Part shown: one piece after another, positions 1-9,109 of the stretch
How positions within the stretch are numbered: the first letter of the stretch is position 1
Layout: each line of letters starts with the position of its first letter
Source of the DNA: an uncultured Pelagibacteraceae bacterium
GTDB taxonomy: Bacteria; Pseudomonadota; Alphaproteobacteria; Pelagibacterales; Pelagibacteraceae
Assembly: GCA_902524545.1 (NCBI GenBank)
Contig: CABZDW010000006.1
Coordinates: 1-64,000 of the forward strand
DNA length: 64,000 nucleotides
Direction of reading: 5' to 3'
Translations under genes and position numbers: made by a program
Notes under the pieces: model-generated
What the model saw: only the letters and a program-made list of their open reading frames with translations
The model's database searches: none
What the model was told of the DNA's origin: nothing

Positions 1-1
1 T

Positions 2-562
2 ACCCCAGGTAGTCCAAGAATCGTTATTATCTCTTATTCAATGAATTATGGAGTTGGTAGATGTGTATGGTCTGCACTAGGAGATGTATCTGCAAATTTA
101 GTTCAAGCTACCTTAGTAATATTTGTGATTGGATCCTTTTTTTCAGAAAGCTCAATATTTTTAAATATTTTTAAATGGATAGGAATAATTTATTTATTAT
201 ATCTTGCTTATGATATTTATAAGTCTAGGCCCAACGATATAAAAAATAAAATAGAGATAAAAAAAAGTAACTTATCTTTTTTTAAAGATGGTTTTATTGT
301 TGCAGGGACAAGTCCTAAAGCATGGATGTTTTTTCCTTTTATATTTCCCCAGTTTATTGATTTTAGCTCAAACTATTTGAGTCAATTTATAATACTAATT
401 ACAACTTATATTGTATTAGATTTTTTATCTTTGATTGGTTATGCAATTCTTGCGCAGAAATTAATAATATGGATAAAAGCAAATCCAAAAACAATTAATA
501 CAATCTCTGCGAGTGTTTTAGTAGTTATTGCATTAATAATTGTTGTTACTCAACAATATTAG
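2..562 (+). CDS. LysE/RhtB family amino acid exporter (5'-truncated at window edge)
   Basis: Frame is open upstream of the listed ATG (41) to the window edge; translation TPGSPRIVIISYSMNYGVGR matches the LysE N-terminal TPGP-like motif; several TM segments. Confidence 0.75.
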   Translation, partial: TPGSPRIVIISYSMNYGVGRCVWSALGDVSANLVQATLVIFVIGSFFSESSIFLNIFKWIGIIYLLYLAYDIYKSRPNDIKNKIEIKKSNLSFFKDGFIVAGTSPKAWMFFPFIFPQFIDFSSNYLSQFIILITTYIVLDFLSLIGYAILAQKLIIWIKANPKTINTISASVLVVIALIIVVTQQY

Positions 563-653
563 AACTTTTCATCAGTAATTTTTGACACTTGCATTAGTGT
601 GATTTTCTTTATTTAATTAAAAATTAATTAATTAATAACAAAAGGAAATAAAA

Positions 654-1892
654 ATGAGATTAAATAAAATAATTTTAAGTTTTATTTCTGCATTAGCGAT
701 TTTATTCTCAACTTCAGTTGTATCACTTGCAAAAGTAGTTGGTGATAAGATTGTATTAGGTGCAGCTATTTCATTAACTGGAAAATATTCATCTAATGGT
801 GTTCATACTCAAAACGGTTACAACATGGCCGTTGATAGAATTAACAGTATGGGTGGAGTTAAAGTTGGTGGAAAAACTTATAAGTTTGACATTATTTATT
901 ATGATGATGAGTCAAACCCAAAAAGAGCAGCACAACTTGCAGAAAGACTTATATCACAAGATGGTGTTGAGTTTATGCTTGGGCCATACAGTTCAGGATT
1001 AACTAAAGCAATAGCTCCAGTAACTGAAAAGTATGGTGTTCCAATGGTTGAAGCAAATGGCGCATCTAGATCTTTGTTTACAAAAGGTTACAAATATTTA
1101 TTTGCAGTTTTAGCTCCTGCTAATTTATATCTTGATGTTGCTATTGATTTAGCGGTCGAAAAGAATAATGGAAAAGGTGTATCAGTTGCGATGGCATTTG
1201 AACAGGATGCGTTTTCACAAGACGTGAGACTCGGCGTTTTAGATGCAATTAAAAGAACAGGCTCTAAAAAAGTAATCGATGATAAATTACCAAAAGAGCT
1301 AAACGATATGGCAGCGACTTTAGTAAAAGTGAAACAAATGAAACCAGATGTTTTAGTGGTTTCAGGCCATACTAAAGGTGCATTAACTGCTATTAGACAA
1401 ATATCTGAGATGAAAGTAGACGTTCCAATGTTAGCTATGACACACTGTGATGCAGCTAAATTATCAAAGCAACATGGAAAAAACTCACAATATGCTCTAT
1501 GTGCTTCTCAGTGGCATAAAACACTTACTTATAAAGACGACTTTTTTAAAGACGGTATGACTTATGATGCAGACTTTACTAAAGAGTTTGGTTATGCGCC
1601 TCCATATCAAGCAGCGGAGTCATCAGCAGCTCTATTGGTATTTAAAGACGCATTTGAGAGAGCAAATTCTTTCGATCAAAAGAAAGTAAGAGATGCTCTT
1701 GCGGCTACGAACATGCAAACTTTTTATGGAAACATAAAGTTTGCTGAAGGTGGTCAGAATGTTGATAAACCAATGGTGCTATTCCAAGTAATGTGTGATG
1801 ATGCAGGAAAATGTGAAAATAAAGTTGTTGCTCCAACTAAATGGGCATCAGCTAAGTTAATTCACCCAATTCCTTCATGGTCTAAAAGATAA
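654..1892 (+). CDS. Branched-chain-amino-acid-type ABC transporter substrate-binding protein
   Basis: Signal peptide, type I periplasmic binding fold motifs (GAAISLTGKYSSNG, DDESNPKRAAQLAERLI); upstream of livHMGF-like genes. Confidence 0.9.
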   Translation: MRLNKIILSFISALAILFSTSVVSLAKVVGDKIVLGAAISLTGKYSSNGVHTQNGYNMAVDRINSMGGVKVGGKTYKFDIIYYDDESNPKRAAQLAERLISQDGVEFMLGPYSSGLTKAIAPVTEKYGVPMVEANGASRSLFTKGYKYLFAVLAPANLYLDVAIDLAVEKNNGKGVSVAMAFEQDAFSQDVRLGVLDAIKRTGSKKVIDDKLPKELNDMAATLVKVKQMKPDVLVVSGHTKGALTAIRQISEMKVDVPMLAMTHCDAAKLSKQHGKNSQYALCASQWHKTLTYKDDFFKDGMTYDADFTKEFGYAPPYQAAESSAALLVFKDAFERANSFDQKKVRDALAATNMQTFYGNIKFAEGGQNVDKPMVLFQVMCDDAGKCENKVVAPTKWASAKLIHPIPSWSKR

Positions 1893-1906
1893 AAACAAAT
1901 CTATAG

Positions 1907-1945
1907 ATACCCCCTAATATATTATATTTAGGGGGTATTTTTTTA
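1907..1945 (+). terminator. Intrinsic terminator between SBP gene and livH-like gene
   Basis: Perfect inverted repeat ATACCCCCTAA (1907-1917) / TTAGGGGGTAT (1928-1938) followed by a T-tract. Confidence 0.85.
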
Positions 1946-1955
1946 AAGGTTCATT

Positions 1956-2849
1956 ATGGATTTCATGGTCTTCCAATATCCGATGATTTCCGTTCAAGCA
2001 TGTTTGGACGGAGTTTTACTTGGAATTTTATTTGCATTGATTGCATATGGTATGGCACTTCAATGGGGAGTAATGAATATAATTAATATTGCTCAAGGAG
2101 ATCTTGTTATATTAGGTGGATACATTGCTTACTTCATGTATCTGTATGGAATTCATCCAGCTTGGGGAGTTATTGTTTCTCCGGTAGTAATGTATTTTGT
2201 TGGTATAGCAATTTACAAACTTGTAATTAATAAAGTGGTAGACAGAGATTTATTTATTTCTATTTTAGCAACTTTTGGAATAAGCATTCTATTCATGCAA
2301 TTAATGAACTTCGCATTTGGAGCAGATGTTGTCCTTGCAAATTCAGATTACGGAACAACTATGTTGTTCAATAATAATGTTGTGCTACCTAATTCAAAAA
2401 TATTTTCAGCATTCATAAGTATTTTGTTTGCTGTTTGCTTAGTTATTTATATGAAAAAATCTAAACTTGGTCGTGCGATTAGAGCTACAGCGCAAAATGC
2501 AAGAGCAGCAAAGATTTTAGGTGTAGATACAGAAAAAGTGTATGCAGCTACTTTCGGTATTAATGCAGCTCTTTGTGGTGTTGCTGGGGCATTAATATCT
2601 ATTACTTTTACAATTCACCCTTATATGGGACTTCCATACACAATTAGATCTTTCATGATTGTCATTGTTGCAGGATTAGGAAACTTACCTGGTGTTGCAA
2701 TGTCAGGGATGGGCTTAGGTGTATTTGAAGAATTTGCAGATTACATACTGGGCACAGAATTTAGAATTGGGTCAGTATTTTTATTGTTAGTTTTAATACT
2801 TGTTTATAGAAGATTTAAACTTTCAAGAAAAAGAGAGTATTTAAAATGA
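1956..2849 (+). CDS. livH: ABC transporter permease, LivH family
   Basis: LivH-like motifs (GMALQWGVMNIINIAQGDLVILGGY, IRATAQNARAAKILGVD). Confidence 0.9.
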   Translation: MDFMVFQYPMISVQACLDGVLLGILFALIAYGMALQWGVMNIINIAQGDLVILGGYIAYFMYLYGIHPAWGVIVSPVVMYFVGIAIYKLVINKVVDRDLFISILATFGISILFMQLMNFAFGADVVLANSDYGTTMLFNNNVVLPNSKIFSAFISILFAVCLVIYMKKSKLGRAIRATAQNARAAKILGVDTEKVYAATFGINAALCGVAGALISITFTIHPYMGLPYTIRSFMIVIVAGLGNLPGVAMSGMGLGVFEEFADYILGTEFRIGSVFLLLVLILVYRRFKLSRKREYLK

Positions 2850-3904
2850 GTATTAGCAAAAATAATCTAATTTTATATATTGGAATATTAACTTTTGGTA
2901 TAGCAGCTCCATTCTTGTTTCCGGCTTTTAAAGTTCAACTTTCAATTCTTTGTGTATTAATAGTTTTAGCAACCACATGGAACATTCAAGGTGGTGAAAT
3001 GGGCTATAATTCTTTTGGTAATATTTTATTTTATGGACTTGGAATGTATCTGTGTGCATCTGTTCAAGTTGGAATGTTTTTTCCATTAGCTGAGTGGACA
3101 GAAAGCGGTGGTGAAAAAACTTTTGTACATACACCTACGCAATTTTTTCAAGGAATGGCTTTTGGGTTACTAGTTGCAGCGTTTGTACCAGCCATTGTAG
3201 CAGGTCTAATTGGATACTCTATTTTAGGACTAAGAGGACATTACTTTGCAATTTGCACATTAGGCTTAGGTGTTGCAGCAGGTGAAATTTCTGGAGGAAT
3301 TGAAATAATTGGAGCTGGACAGGGTTTCACTACTCCACCATTTCCTGATGTAGGAAGTTTAGATTCAAGAGGTGAATTTTTCTATTTCTTAAGTTTTTTT
3401 GTTTTAGTACTGACTTTCATAACTGTGAGAGGAATTTACTCAACTAGATTTAAATTAATTCTAAATGCAATTAGAGATAATGAGGATAAAGCTGAGGCTA
3501 TGGGAATTGAAACAATGAAGTATAAGATAGTTGGATGGATGATATCAGCTTTCTTCTGTGGTTTAGCTGGAGGAATCATGGGTGGCTTAGTTGGATATAT
3601 CGATTCAACCGATGTTGCTTTTGATGGAAGAGAGATGGGAGTATTCATGGTTTTAATGGCAATCTTAGGTGGAAAAGGAACCTTATGGGGACCAATAATT
3701 GGTGCAACAGTGTTTCATATTTTTAAAGAGGGGTTTTGGACATTCTTTTTAGGTTGGCAATATGTTGCGCTAGGAGTTTTAATTGTAGTTATCGTTATTT
3801 ATTTCCCAGAGGGAATAATGGGATGGTTGAGAGAAAAATACCCTGAAAGATTTGGTGAGGTTGTGGATGAAAAAGATCGTAAAGCACAGGTGGAGCTCAA
3901 ATGA
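2846..3904 (+). CDS. livM: ABC transporter permease, LivM family
   Basis: LivM-like (GLRGHYFAICTLGLGVAAGEI, AIRDNEDKAEAMGIETMKYK); overlaps livH by 4 nt. Confidence 0.9.
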   Translation: MSISKNNLILYIGILTFGIAAPFLFPAFKVQLSILCVLIVLATTWNIQGGEMGYNSFGNILFYGLGMYLCASVQVGMFFPLAEWTESGGEKTFVHTPTQFFQGMAFGLLVAAFVPAIVAGLIGYSILGLRGHYFAICTLGLGVAAGEISGGIEIIGAGQGFTTPPFPDVGSLDSRGEFFYFLSFFVLVLTFITVRGIYSTRFKLILNAIRDNEDKAEAMGIETMKYKIVGWMISAFFCGLAGGIMGGLVGYIDSTDVAFDGREMGVFMVLMAILGGKGTLWGPIIGATVFHIFKEGFWTFFLGWQYVALGVLIVVIVIYFPEGIMGWLREKYPERFGEVVDEKDRKAQVELK

Positions 3905-4641
3905 GTATTTTAGAAGTTAGCAACGTAAGTAAATCATTTGGTGGTGTAAAAGCTAATGTAGATATTTCAATGAATGTTGAAAAAGGCAGAATAGTTGGAT
4001 TAATTGGTCCCAATGGATCAGGTAAAACAACACTGTTTAATTCAATAGTTGGAACGTACCCAATTGATAATGGTTCAATTAAGTTTAATGATAAGGAAGT
4101 TTCGGATCTACCAGTTCCGGTTATTGCAAAACTTGGATTGTTAAGAACTTTTCAACAAACCCGAATTTATGGAAAATTAAATTGTGTAGAAAATATGCTA
4201 ATCAGCCACAAAGGAAGTGATGAGAGCTTAATGAAGATTTTTTCAACGATTCCTAAAGGACTTAAAGATAAGGCAGAAAATTTATTAAATTTTGTAGGTT
4301 TATATCAAAAAAGGAATTTGAGAGCAGGCGATTTATCTTTTGGACAACAAAAATTATTAGAACTGGCTATGGCATTAATGAATGAACCAGAAATGTTATT
4401 ATTAGATGAGCCAACAGCTGGGATTAATCCAACATTAATTAATGGAATTATAGATAGATTAATTAAAGTAAATCAAGATTTTGGAATTACTCTTTTGGTC
4501 ATTGAACACAATATGAGAGTGATAATGCAACTAGCAGAAAATATTTTTTGTTTGGCTCACGGAAAGATGCTAGCCAATGGTTCACCAGATGAAATAAAAA
4601 GTGACAAAAGTGTAATAGATGCGTATCTGGGAGCTCAATAA
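3901..4641 (+). CDS. livG: ABC transporter ATP-binding protein, LivG family
   Basis: Walker A GPNGSGKTT, signature LSFGQQ, Walker B LLLDEP. Confidence 0.92.
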   Translation: MSILEVSNVSKSFGGVKANVDISMNVEKGRIVGLIGPNGSGKTTLFNSIVGTYPIDNGSIKFNDKEVSDLPVPVIAKLGLLRTFQQTRIYGKLNCVENMLISHKGSDESLMKIFSTIPKGLKDKAENLLNFVGLYQKRNLRAGDLSFGQQKLLELAMALMNEPEMLLLDEPTAGINPTLINGIIDRLIKVNQDFGITLLVIEHNMRVIMQLAENIFCLAHGKMLANGSPDEIKSDKSVIDAYLGAQ

Positions 4642-5426
4642 TGACAAATCAGTATGAGGTTTTAGGAAAAGCTCCAACAGCAGAAGAGCTAAAAAATTTA
4701 GCTCCAGATGAAATTCATTTAACAATCAAAAATTTAAATGCTGGTTATGGCAAAATGGAAATACTTCATAACTTTGATTTATTCGTAAAAAAGGCTCAGT
4801 CGTTATGTTTGATTGGACCAAATGGTGCAGGTAAATCAACAATACTTCATTCAATATATGGGTTTACAAACATTTTTTCTGGACAAATTGAATTAGATGG
4901 AAAAGAAATTACAAATCTTACACCAGCTGAAAAATTAAAATCGGTAGGTATTGCGTACATTCTTCAAGATAATTCAGTATTCCCTGACATGACAGTTGAG
5001 GAAAACTTATTAATGGGTGGATATATTAAAGAAAATACAGATGAGTCTTATCAAGAGGCAGAGAGAATATTTGAAAAATATGAAAGATTAAGGAATAGAA
5101 GAAATCAACCTGCTAAAGTACTATCTGGTGGGGAGAGACGTTTGCTAGAAATTTCCAGAGCTTTAGTAATGAAACCTTCTGTGCTATTAGTCGATGAACC
5201 ATCAATTGGATTGGAGCCAAGATATATTGAAATGGTATTTGAAATTTTAAGAGATCTTCAAGAGAATGAAAAAAAAACAATCATCTTAGTTGAGCAAAAT
5301 GCAAAAAAAGGACTTGAGTTTGCTGATATTGGTTATGTTTTAGTCTCTGGTCAAACAGCAATTGCTGGTAAAGGTGATGATCTTTTAAGTAATCCTGATG
5401 TGGGTCGCCTTTTTCTAGGTGGTTAA
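4641..5426 (+). CDS. livF: ABC transporter ATP-binding protein, LivF family
   Basis: Walker A GPNGAGKST, signature LSGGERR, Walker B LLVDEPS; LivF-type C-terminus. Confidence 0.92.
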   Translation: MTNQYEVLGKAPTAEELKNLAPDEIHLTIKNLNAGYGKMEILHNFDLFVKKAQSLCLIGPNGAGKSTILHSIYGFTNIFSGQIELDGKEITNLTPAEKLKSVGIAYILQDNSVFPDMTVEENLLMGGYIKENTDESYQEAERIFEKYERLRNRRNQPAKVLSGGERRLLEISRALVMKPSVLLVDEPSIGLEPRYIEMVFEILRDLQENEKKTIILVEQNAKKGLEFADIGYVLVSGQTAIAGKGDDLLSNPDVGRLFLGG

Positions 5427-6130
5427 TGATCAACACAAAATATTTTTTAAAGGGTTTTAAGTCAATAAAAGGTGTAGGAAGTCCAGCTATTGCTCTAGCA
5501 GCTAGTTTTGTTGCAATTGGTGCATTATTAAAAAGTTTAGGTTTCACAGTTAAAGAAAGCATTTTTTCTACTCTTTTGACATATGCTTTACCTGGATCGT
5601 TAGTGATGGCTGAGTCAATGTTAATTGGGGCGTCATTGATAAATATTTTTTTAGCTGTTTGGTTAGTTAATGCAAGATTATACCCAATGACCGTAGCACT
5701 AATGCCTTTATTGTTACATGAAAATCAACCTAGATGGAAATATTATTTATCATGTCACTTCATTGCTGTCTCCTCTTGGCTTATTATGAAAGACAATTAT
5801 GAAGTAATTGAAAAAAAAAATAGGATAGATTTTTGGATAGGTATTGGGACAGCAACATGGTCTGTTGCAATATTTGCAACAGTTGTTGGCTATATAGCAT
5901 CTGATTTTCTCAATAAAGATATCCTTATTGGTTTAGCTATAATTAATCCAATCTATTTTACTTGCATGATGTTAAGTGCAATGAAAACTATTCAAATAAC
6001 TTTATCCGTCACCTTAGGAGCGATTATAGGTCCAATGTTTTATTTCTTATCTCCTGAGTGGTGCATTTTATTTGGTGGTTTTTTTGCAGGTACAATTGCT
6101 TTTTTAATTGGAGAAAAAAATGGCGAATAA
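5426..6130 (+). CDS. azlC: AzlC family branched-chain amino acid export protein
   Basis: AzlC-like (VNARLYPMTVALMPLL) and followed by an AzlD-like ORF; start overlaps livF stop. Confidence 0.85.
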   Translation: MINTKYFLKGFKSIKGVGSPAIALAASFVAIGALLKSLGFTVKESIFSTLLTYALPGSLVMAESMLIGASLINIFLAVWLVNARLYPMTVALMPLLLHENQPRWKYYLSCHFIAVSSWLIMKDNYEVIEKKNRIDFWIGIGTATWSVAIFATVVGYIASDFLNKDILIGLAIINPIYFTCMMLSAMKTIQITLSVTLGAIIGPMFYFLSPEWCILFGGFFAGTIAFLIGEKNGE

Positions 6131-6443
6131 CATTATAATCATAATTATAGTCACGTCTTTAGCAACATATCTTTCAAGATTTTTAGGTGTTGTAAGTGCA
6201 GAAAAAATCAAAGAAACTTCAAAAATGTTTAGATGGTTTAATTGCCTAGCATACTCAACTCTAGCGGCACTTATTACAAGAATGATAATTTTTCCATCAG
6301 GATCTTTAAATGAAGTAGACTACTTTATAAGATTTATAGTTGTTTTTTTAGCTATAATTATTTTTTATATAACTAAAAAAAATCTAGTTTATCCAACTCT
6401 TTTATCTGGTATCATATTATCAATTTTTAATATTTATTTATGA
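6108..6443 (+). CDS. azlD: AzlD family transporter subunit
   Basis: Small 3-4 TM ORF overlapping azlC. Confidence 0.8.
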   Translation: MEKKMANNIIIIIIVTSLATYLSRFLGVVSAEKIKETSKMFRWFNCLAYSTLAALITRMIIFPSGSLNEVDYFIRFIVVFLAIIIFYITKKNLVYPTLLSGIILSIFNIYL

Positions 6444-7366
6444 TAGAAAAAATTGATGGCTTTGAAATTAGTTTTAACGATAAATCCTCTAGGATAATAA
6501 ACATTGATATAGGTGAAGAAATTTTAAATAAACTCATTTTTCCATTTAATAAATTTGATATTACAGCTTTAGAGTACAAGCCTTTTACTAGATTCACCAT
6601 TGCTAAAAGCTTAGATGATTTGAGTGAAAATAGATTATCTAAATTTATAAATAAGATTGTTCGAGATAGAAATACGGGTTGCTTTATAATTAAACCAAAA
6701 AACCTAATTTCTAAAATAGATAATAATTTTTTGGTAAAACTCTCTACAGCAGTAGCACATTTAATTGGTGTACCTAATCATGATGCTATGGCTGGAAAAT
6801 ATTACGCAAGATTTCATGTTAAGCATGAGGATAAAAGTGATTCTTATCTTAGAAAAGCTTATACAAACATGGATCTGCACACCGATGGAACTTATGTAAA
6901 AGAAAAAACTGATTGGTTATTGATGTCAAAACTAGAAGAAAAAAATGTTGAAGGAGGAGAGTCTGCCATGTTACATCTTGATGATTGGGAGCATTGTGAT
7001 GAGTTATTTAATGATCCATCTGCAAAAGAGAATTTTATTTGGGGATCTCCTAAAAGTAAAAATATTGATTATAAAGTTGAACATCCAGTATTTTCATCTG
7101 ATAAAAATGGTAGAGCCCAAATTTCTTATATTGATCAATTTCCTGAACCGAAAAATATGAGACAAGGAGTTTTTTTACAAAAATTGTCTGACAGTCTAGA
7201 GGAAAGTAATCATAAGATAATTACAAGACTTCCAGTGGGTTCTTCTGTAATAGCTAATAATTATTTTTGGCTACATGGAAGAAAGCCTTTTAAGGAAAAT
7301 ATAGACTTGAGCAGAGAACTTTTGAGAATAAGAGGGTCTTTTTTTAAGGATACAAACTCAATTTAA
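6440..7366 (+). CDS. glaH: CsiD/GlaH-family Fe(II)/2-oxoglutarate oxygenase (glutarate 2-hydroxylase-like)
   Basis: Resembles E. coli CsiD/GlaH: MDLHTDGTYVKEKTDWLLMSK, GGESAMLHLDDWEH, YIDQFPEPKN, NNYFWLHGRKPF..LSRELLRIRG. Confidence 0.85.
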   Translation: MIEKIDGFEISFNDKSSRIINIDIGEEILNKLIFPFNKFDITALEYKPFTRFTIAKSLDDLSENRLSKFINKIVRDRNTGCFIIKPKNLISKIDNNFLVKLSTAVAHLIGVPNHDAMAGKYYARFHVKHEDKSDSYLRKAYTNMDLHTDGTYVKEKTDWLLMSKLEEKNVEGGESAMLHLDDWEHCDELFNDPSAKENFIWGSPKSKNIDYKVEHPVFSSDKNGRAQISYIDQFPEPKNMRQGVFLQKLSDSLEESNHKIITRLPVGSSVIANNYFWLHGRKPFKENIDLSRELLRIRGSFFKDTNSI

Positions 7367-7395
7367 ATTAGAAATTCTTGAAAAAACTAGATTAT

Positions 7396-7421
7396 TTTAT
7401 GTTGTATTATTGCAACATAAA
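7396..7421 (+). terminator. Probable terminator hairpin after the GlaH-like gene
   Basis: TTTATGTTG / CAACATAAA inverted repeat with 8-nt loop, followed by T-rich ATTATTTTTTGTCTTTT. Confidence 0.6.
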
Positions 7422-7443
7422 TTATTTTTTGTCTTTTAAACTT

Positions 7444-7462
7444 GAAAATTGTCGCAATTTTC
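7444..7462 (+). promoter_or_regulatory. Second perfect hairpin upstream of the OMP gene
   Basis: GAAAATTG-TCG-CAATTTTC perfect inverted repeat. Confidence 0.5.
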
Positions 7463-7527
7463 TTAAAAAATTTGATTTTTAATGATATGAGTCTCTCAAA
7501 ATTAACATTTAAACAAGGATAATAACA

Positions 7528-8226
7528 ATGAAAAAATTTTTAATAGCAGCAGTTGTGCTTTTAGGATCTATGTCTCTTGCTAACGCAGAGAGATTTAGCA
7601 TAGGTGTAACTGTTACTGGTGGAGTGTTTGAAGCAGATGGAGCATCAGAAATTTTCTCTGGTGATCACGCAGGTAACAGATCATCTTCTAAAGTGACAAA
7701 AAATACTGCGAGTGAGGGTGAAGATGCTGAAGCAGCAGTTGCAATGGGATCTATTTTTGTGGAAATCAACGCAAATGAAAAGTTTTCTCTTGGAGTAAGT
7801 TATGTGCCACATTCAATGGACTCTGAGACTACAGAAAACGTCCAAAATATTGTACCAGGCGGTACTGGGAATGATTCAAAATCAACTAACACAGTTAAAC
7901 TTTCATTTGATGATTTAACTACTGTGTACGCTTTATTAAACGCAACTGATAATATTTACGCAAAAATTGGTTATGTTGAAGTAGAAGTAGTAACTGATGA
8001 AAATCTAGCAACAGGTGGTGCATATGGTAACACTGATTTAGATGGCTATACAATTGCTTTAGGATATAGCATGGATTTAGCTGATGGAATGTTTGCAAGA
8101 TTTGAAGCTAGCTACATGGATTTAGATGGAGCTACTGTAACAAACGATAATGACGCAACAAAATCTGTTAAAGCAGATGGTATTTCTGGATACGGTGCAG
8201 GAATATCACTTGGAAAAACATTCTAA
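7528..8226 (+). CDS. Outer-membrane beta-barrel protein
   Basis: Signal peptide (MKKFLIAAVVLLGSMSLANA), alternating amphipathic strands, C-terminal aromatic (GKTF). Confidence 0.75.
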   Translation: MKKFLIAAVVLLGSMSLANAERFSIGVTVTGGVFEADGASEIFSGDHAGNRSSSKVTKNTASEGEDAEAAVAMGSIFVEINANEKFSLGVSYVPHSMDSETTENVQNIVPGGTGNDSKSTNTVKLSFDDLTTVYALLNATDNIYAKIGYVEVEVVTDENLATGGAYGNTDLDGYTIALGYSMDLADGMFARFEASYMDLDGATVTNDNDATKSVKADGISGYGAGISLGKTF

Positions 8227-8260
8227 GTATAATTAAGATAGTTTAAATTGTTAATTCTAA

Positions 8261-8288
8261 ACCCCCTCTTTTGAGGGGGTTTTTTTTT
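8261..8288 (+). terminator. Intrinsic terminator after OMP gene
   Basis: ACCCCCTC-TTTT-GAGGGGGT stem-loop followed by a T-tract. Confidence 0.9.
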
Positions 8289-8335
8289 GTTTTAATTAAA
8301 TAGAGGAATTTTATTAAAAATTAAATTATTATCAT

Positions 8336-9097
8336 TTGATGAATCTTGGTTTTATAGGAACAGGAAATATTGTTTCAGACGTTATAATTGGCATAAGTAA
8401 GTCAAAAATTAAATATAAAAAAATAATCATTTCACCAAGAAATAAAAAAAAAGCACTTTACTTAAAAAAAAATTTAAAAAATATTATTATAGCTAAAGAC
8501 AACCAAGAGGTTGTAAATAAAGCTGATTTGGTTTTTCTTGGAATTTTACCTAAAGTTGGAGAAGTAATATTACCTAAACTTCAATTTAGAAATAAGCAAA
8601 TTATAGTAAGTTTTATGTCAACTACAAAATATCTAAAATTAAAAAAATTGATTAAGACAAAATCTATAATAATTAGAGCTATTCCTATGCCACCAATTAG
8701 ATTGGGGAAAGGTCCTGTAGCAATTTTTCCACCAAATAAAAAAATAAAAAGTTTTTTTGATAAAATTGGTACAACTATTGAAATTAAAAACGAAAAATTA
8801 TCAAAGAATTTTTGGACTATTTCAGGAACTATGGCATCATTTTATGAATTATTGAATATTTTATCAAAGTGGTTGATTAGAAAAAAAACCAATAGTCTAG
8901 ATTCACAAAAATACGTAACTTTGTTATATTCAGCTCTGGCAGAGTTGGCACTGACGAATTCCTCTAAGCCACTTAAAAATTTAGTCGACGAACAAACACC
9001 AGGAGGACTAAATTGGCAGGGTGTAAACGAATTAAGAAAATCAGGCTATTATAGATTATTAGAAAAATCACTTAAGAAGATTTATAAAAGATTATAA
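8336..9097 (+). CDS. Pyrroline-5-carboxylate reductase-like NAD(P)-binding protein
   Basis: N-terminal Rossmann MNLGFIGTGNI, RAIPMPP, C-terminal DEQTPGGLNWQGVNELRKSG typical of P5CR dimerization domain. Confidence 0.75.
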   Translation: MMNLGFIGTGNIVSDVIIGISKSKIKYKKIIISPRNKKKALYLKKNLKNIIIAKDNQEVVNKADLVFLGILPKVGEVILPKLQFRNKQIIVSFMSTTKYLKLKKLIKTKSIIIRAIPMPPIRLGKGPVAIFPPNKKIKSFFDKIGTTIEIKNEKLSKNFWTISGTMASFYELLNILSKWLIRKKTNSLDSQKYVTLLYSALAELALTNSSKPLKNLVDEQTPGGLNWQGVNELRKSGYYRLLEKSLKKIYKRL

Positions 9098-9109
9098 TCT
9101 GTCTCAGGA

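Noticed and set aside
2928-3134. Antisense ORF of 68 aa (and similar: 796..1002, 3436..3648, 5281..5562, 9384..9626, 12007..12228, 21841..22062, 51231..51533, 57157..57456)
   Set aside because: Lie entirely or mostly on the opposite strand or in another frame of well-recognised genes; no domain, no start context; typical shadow ORFs
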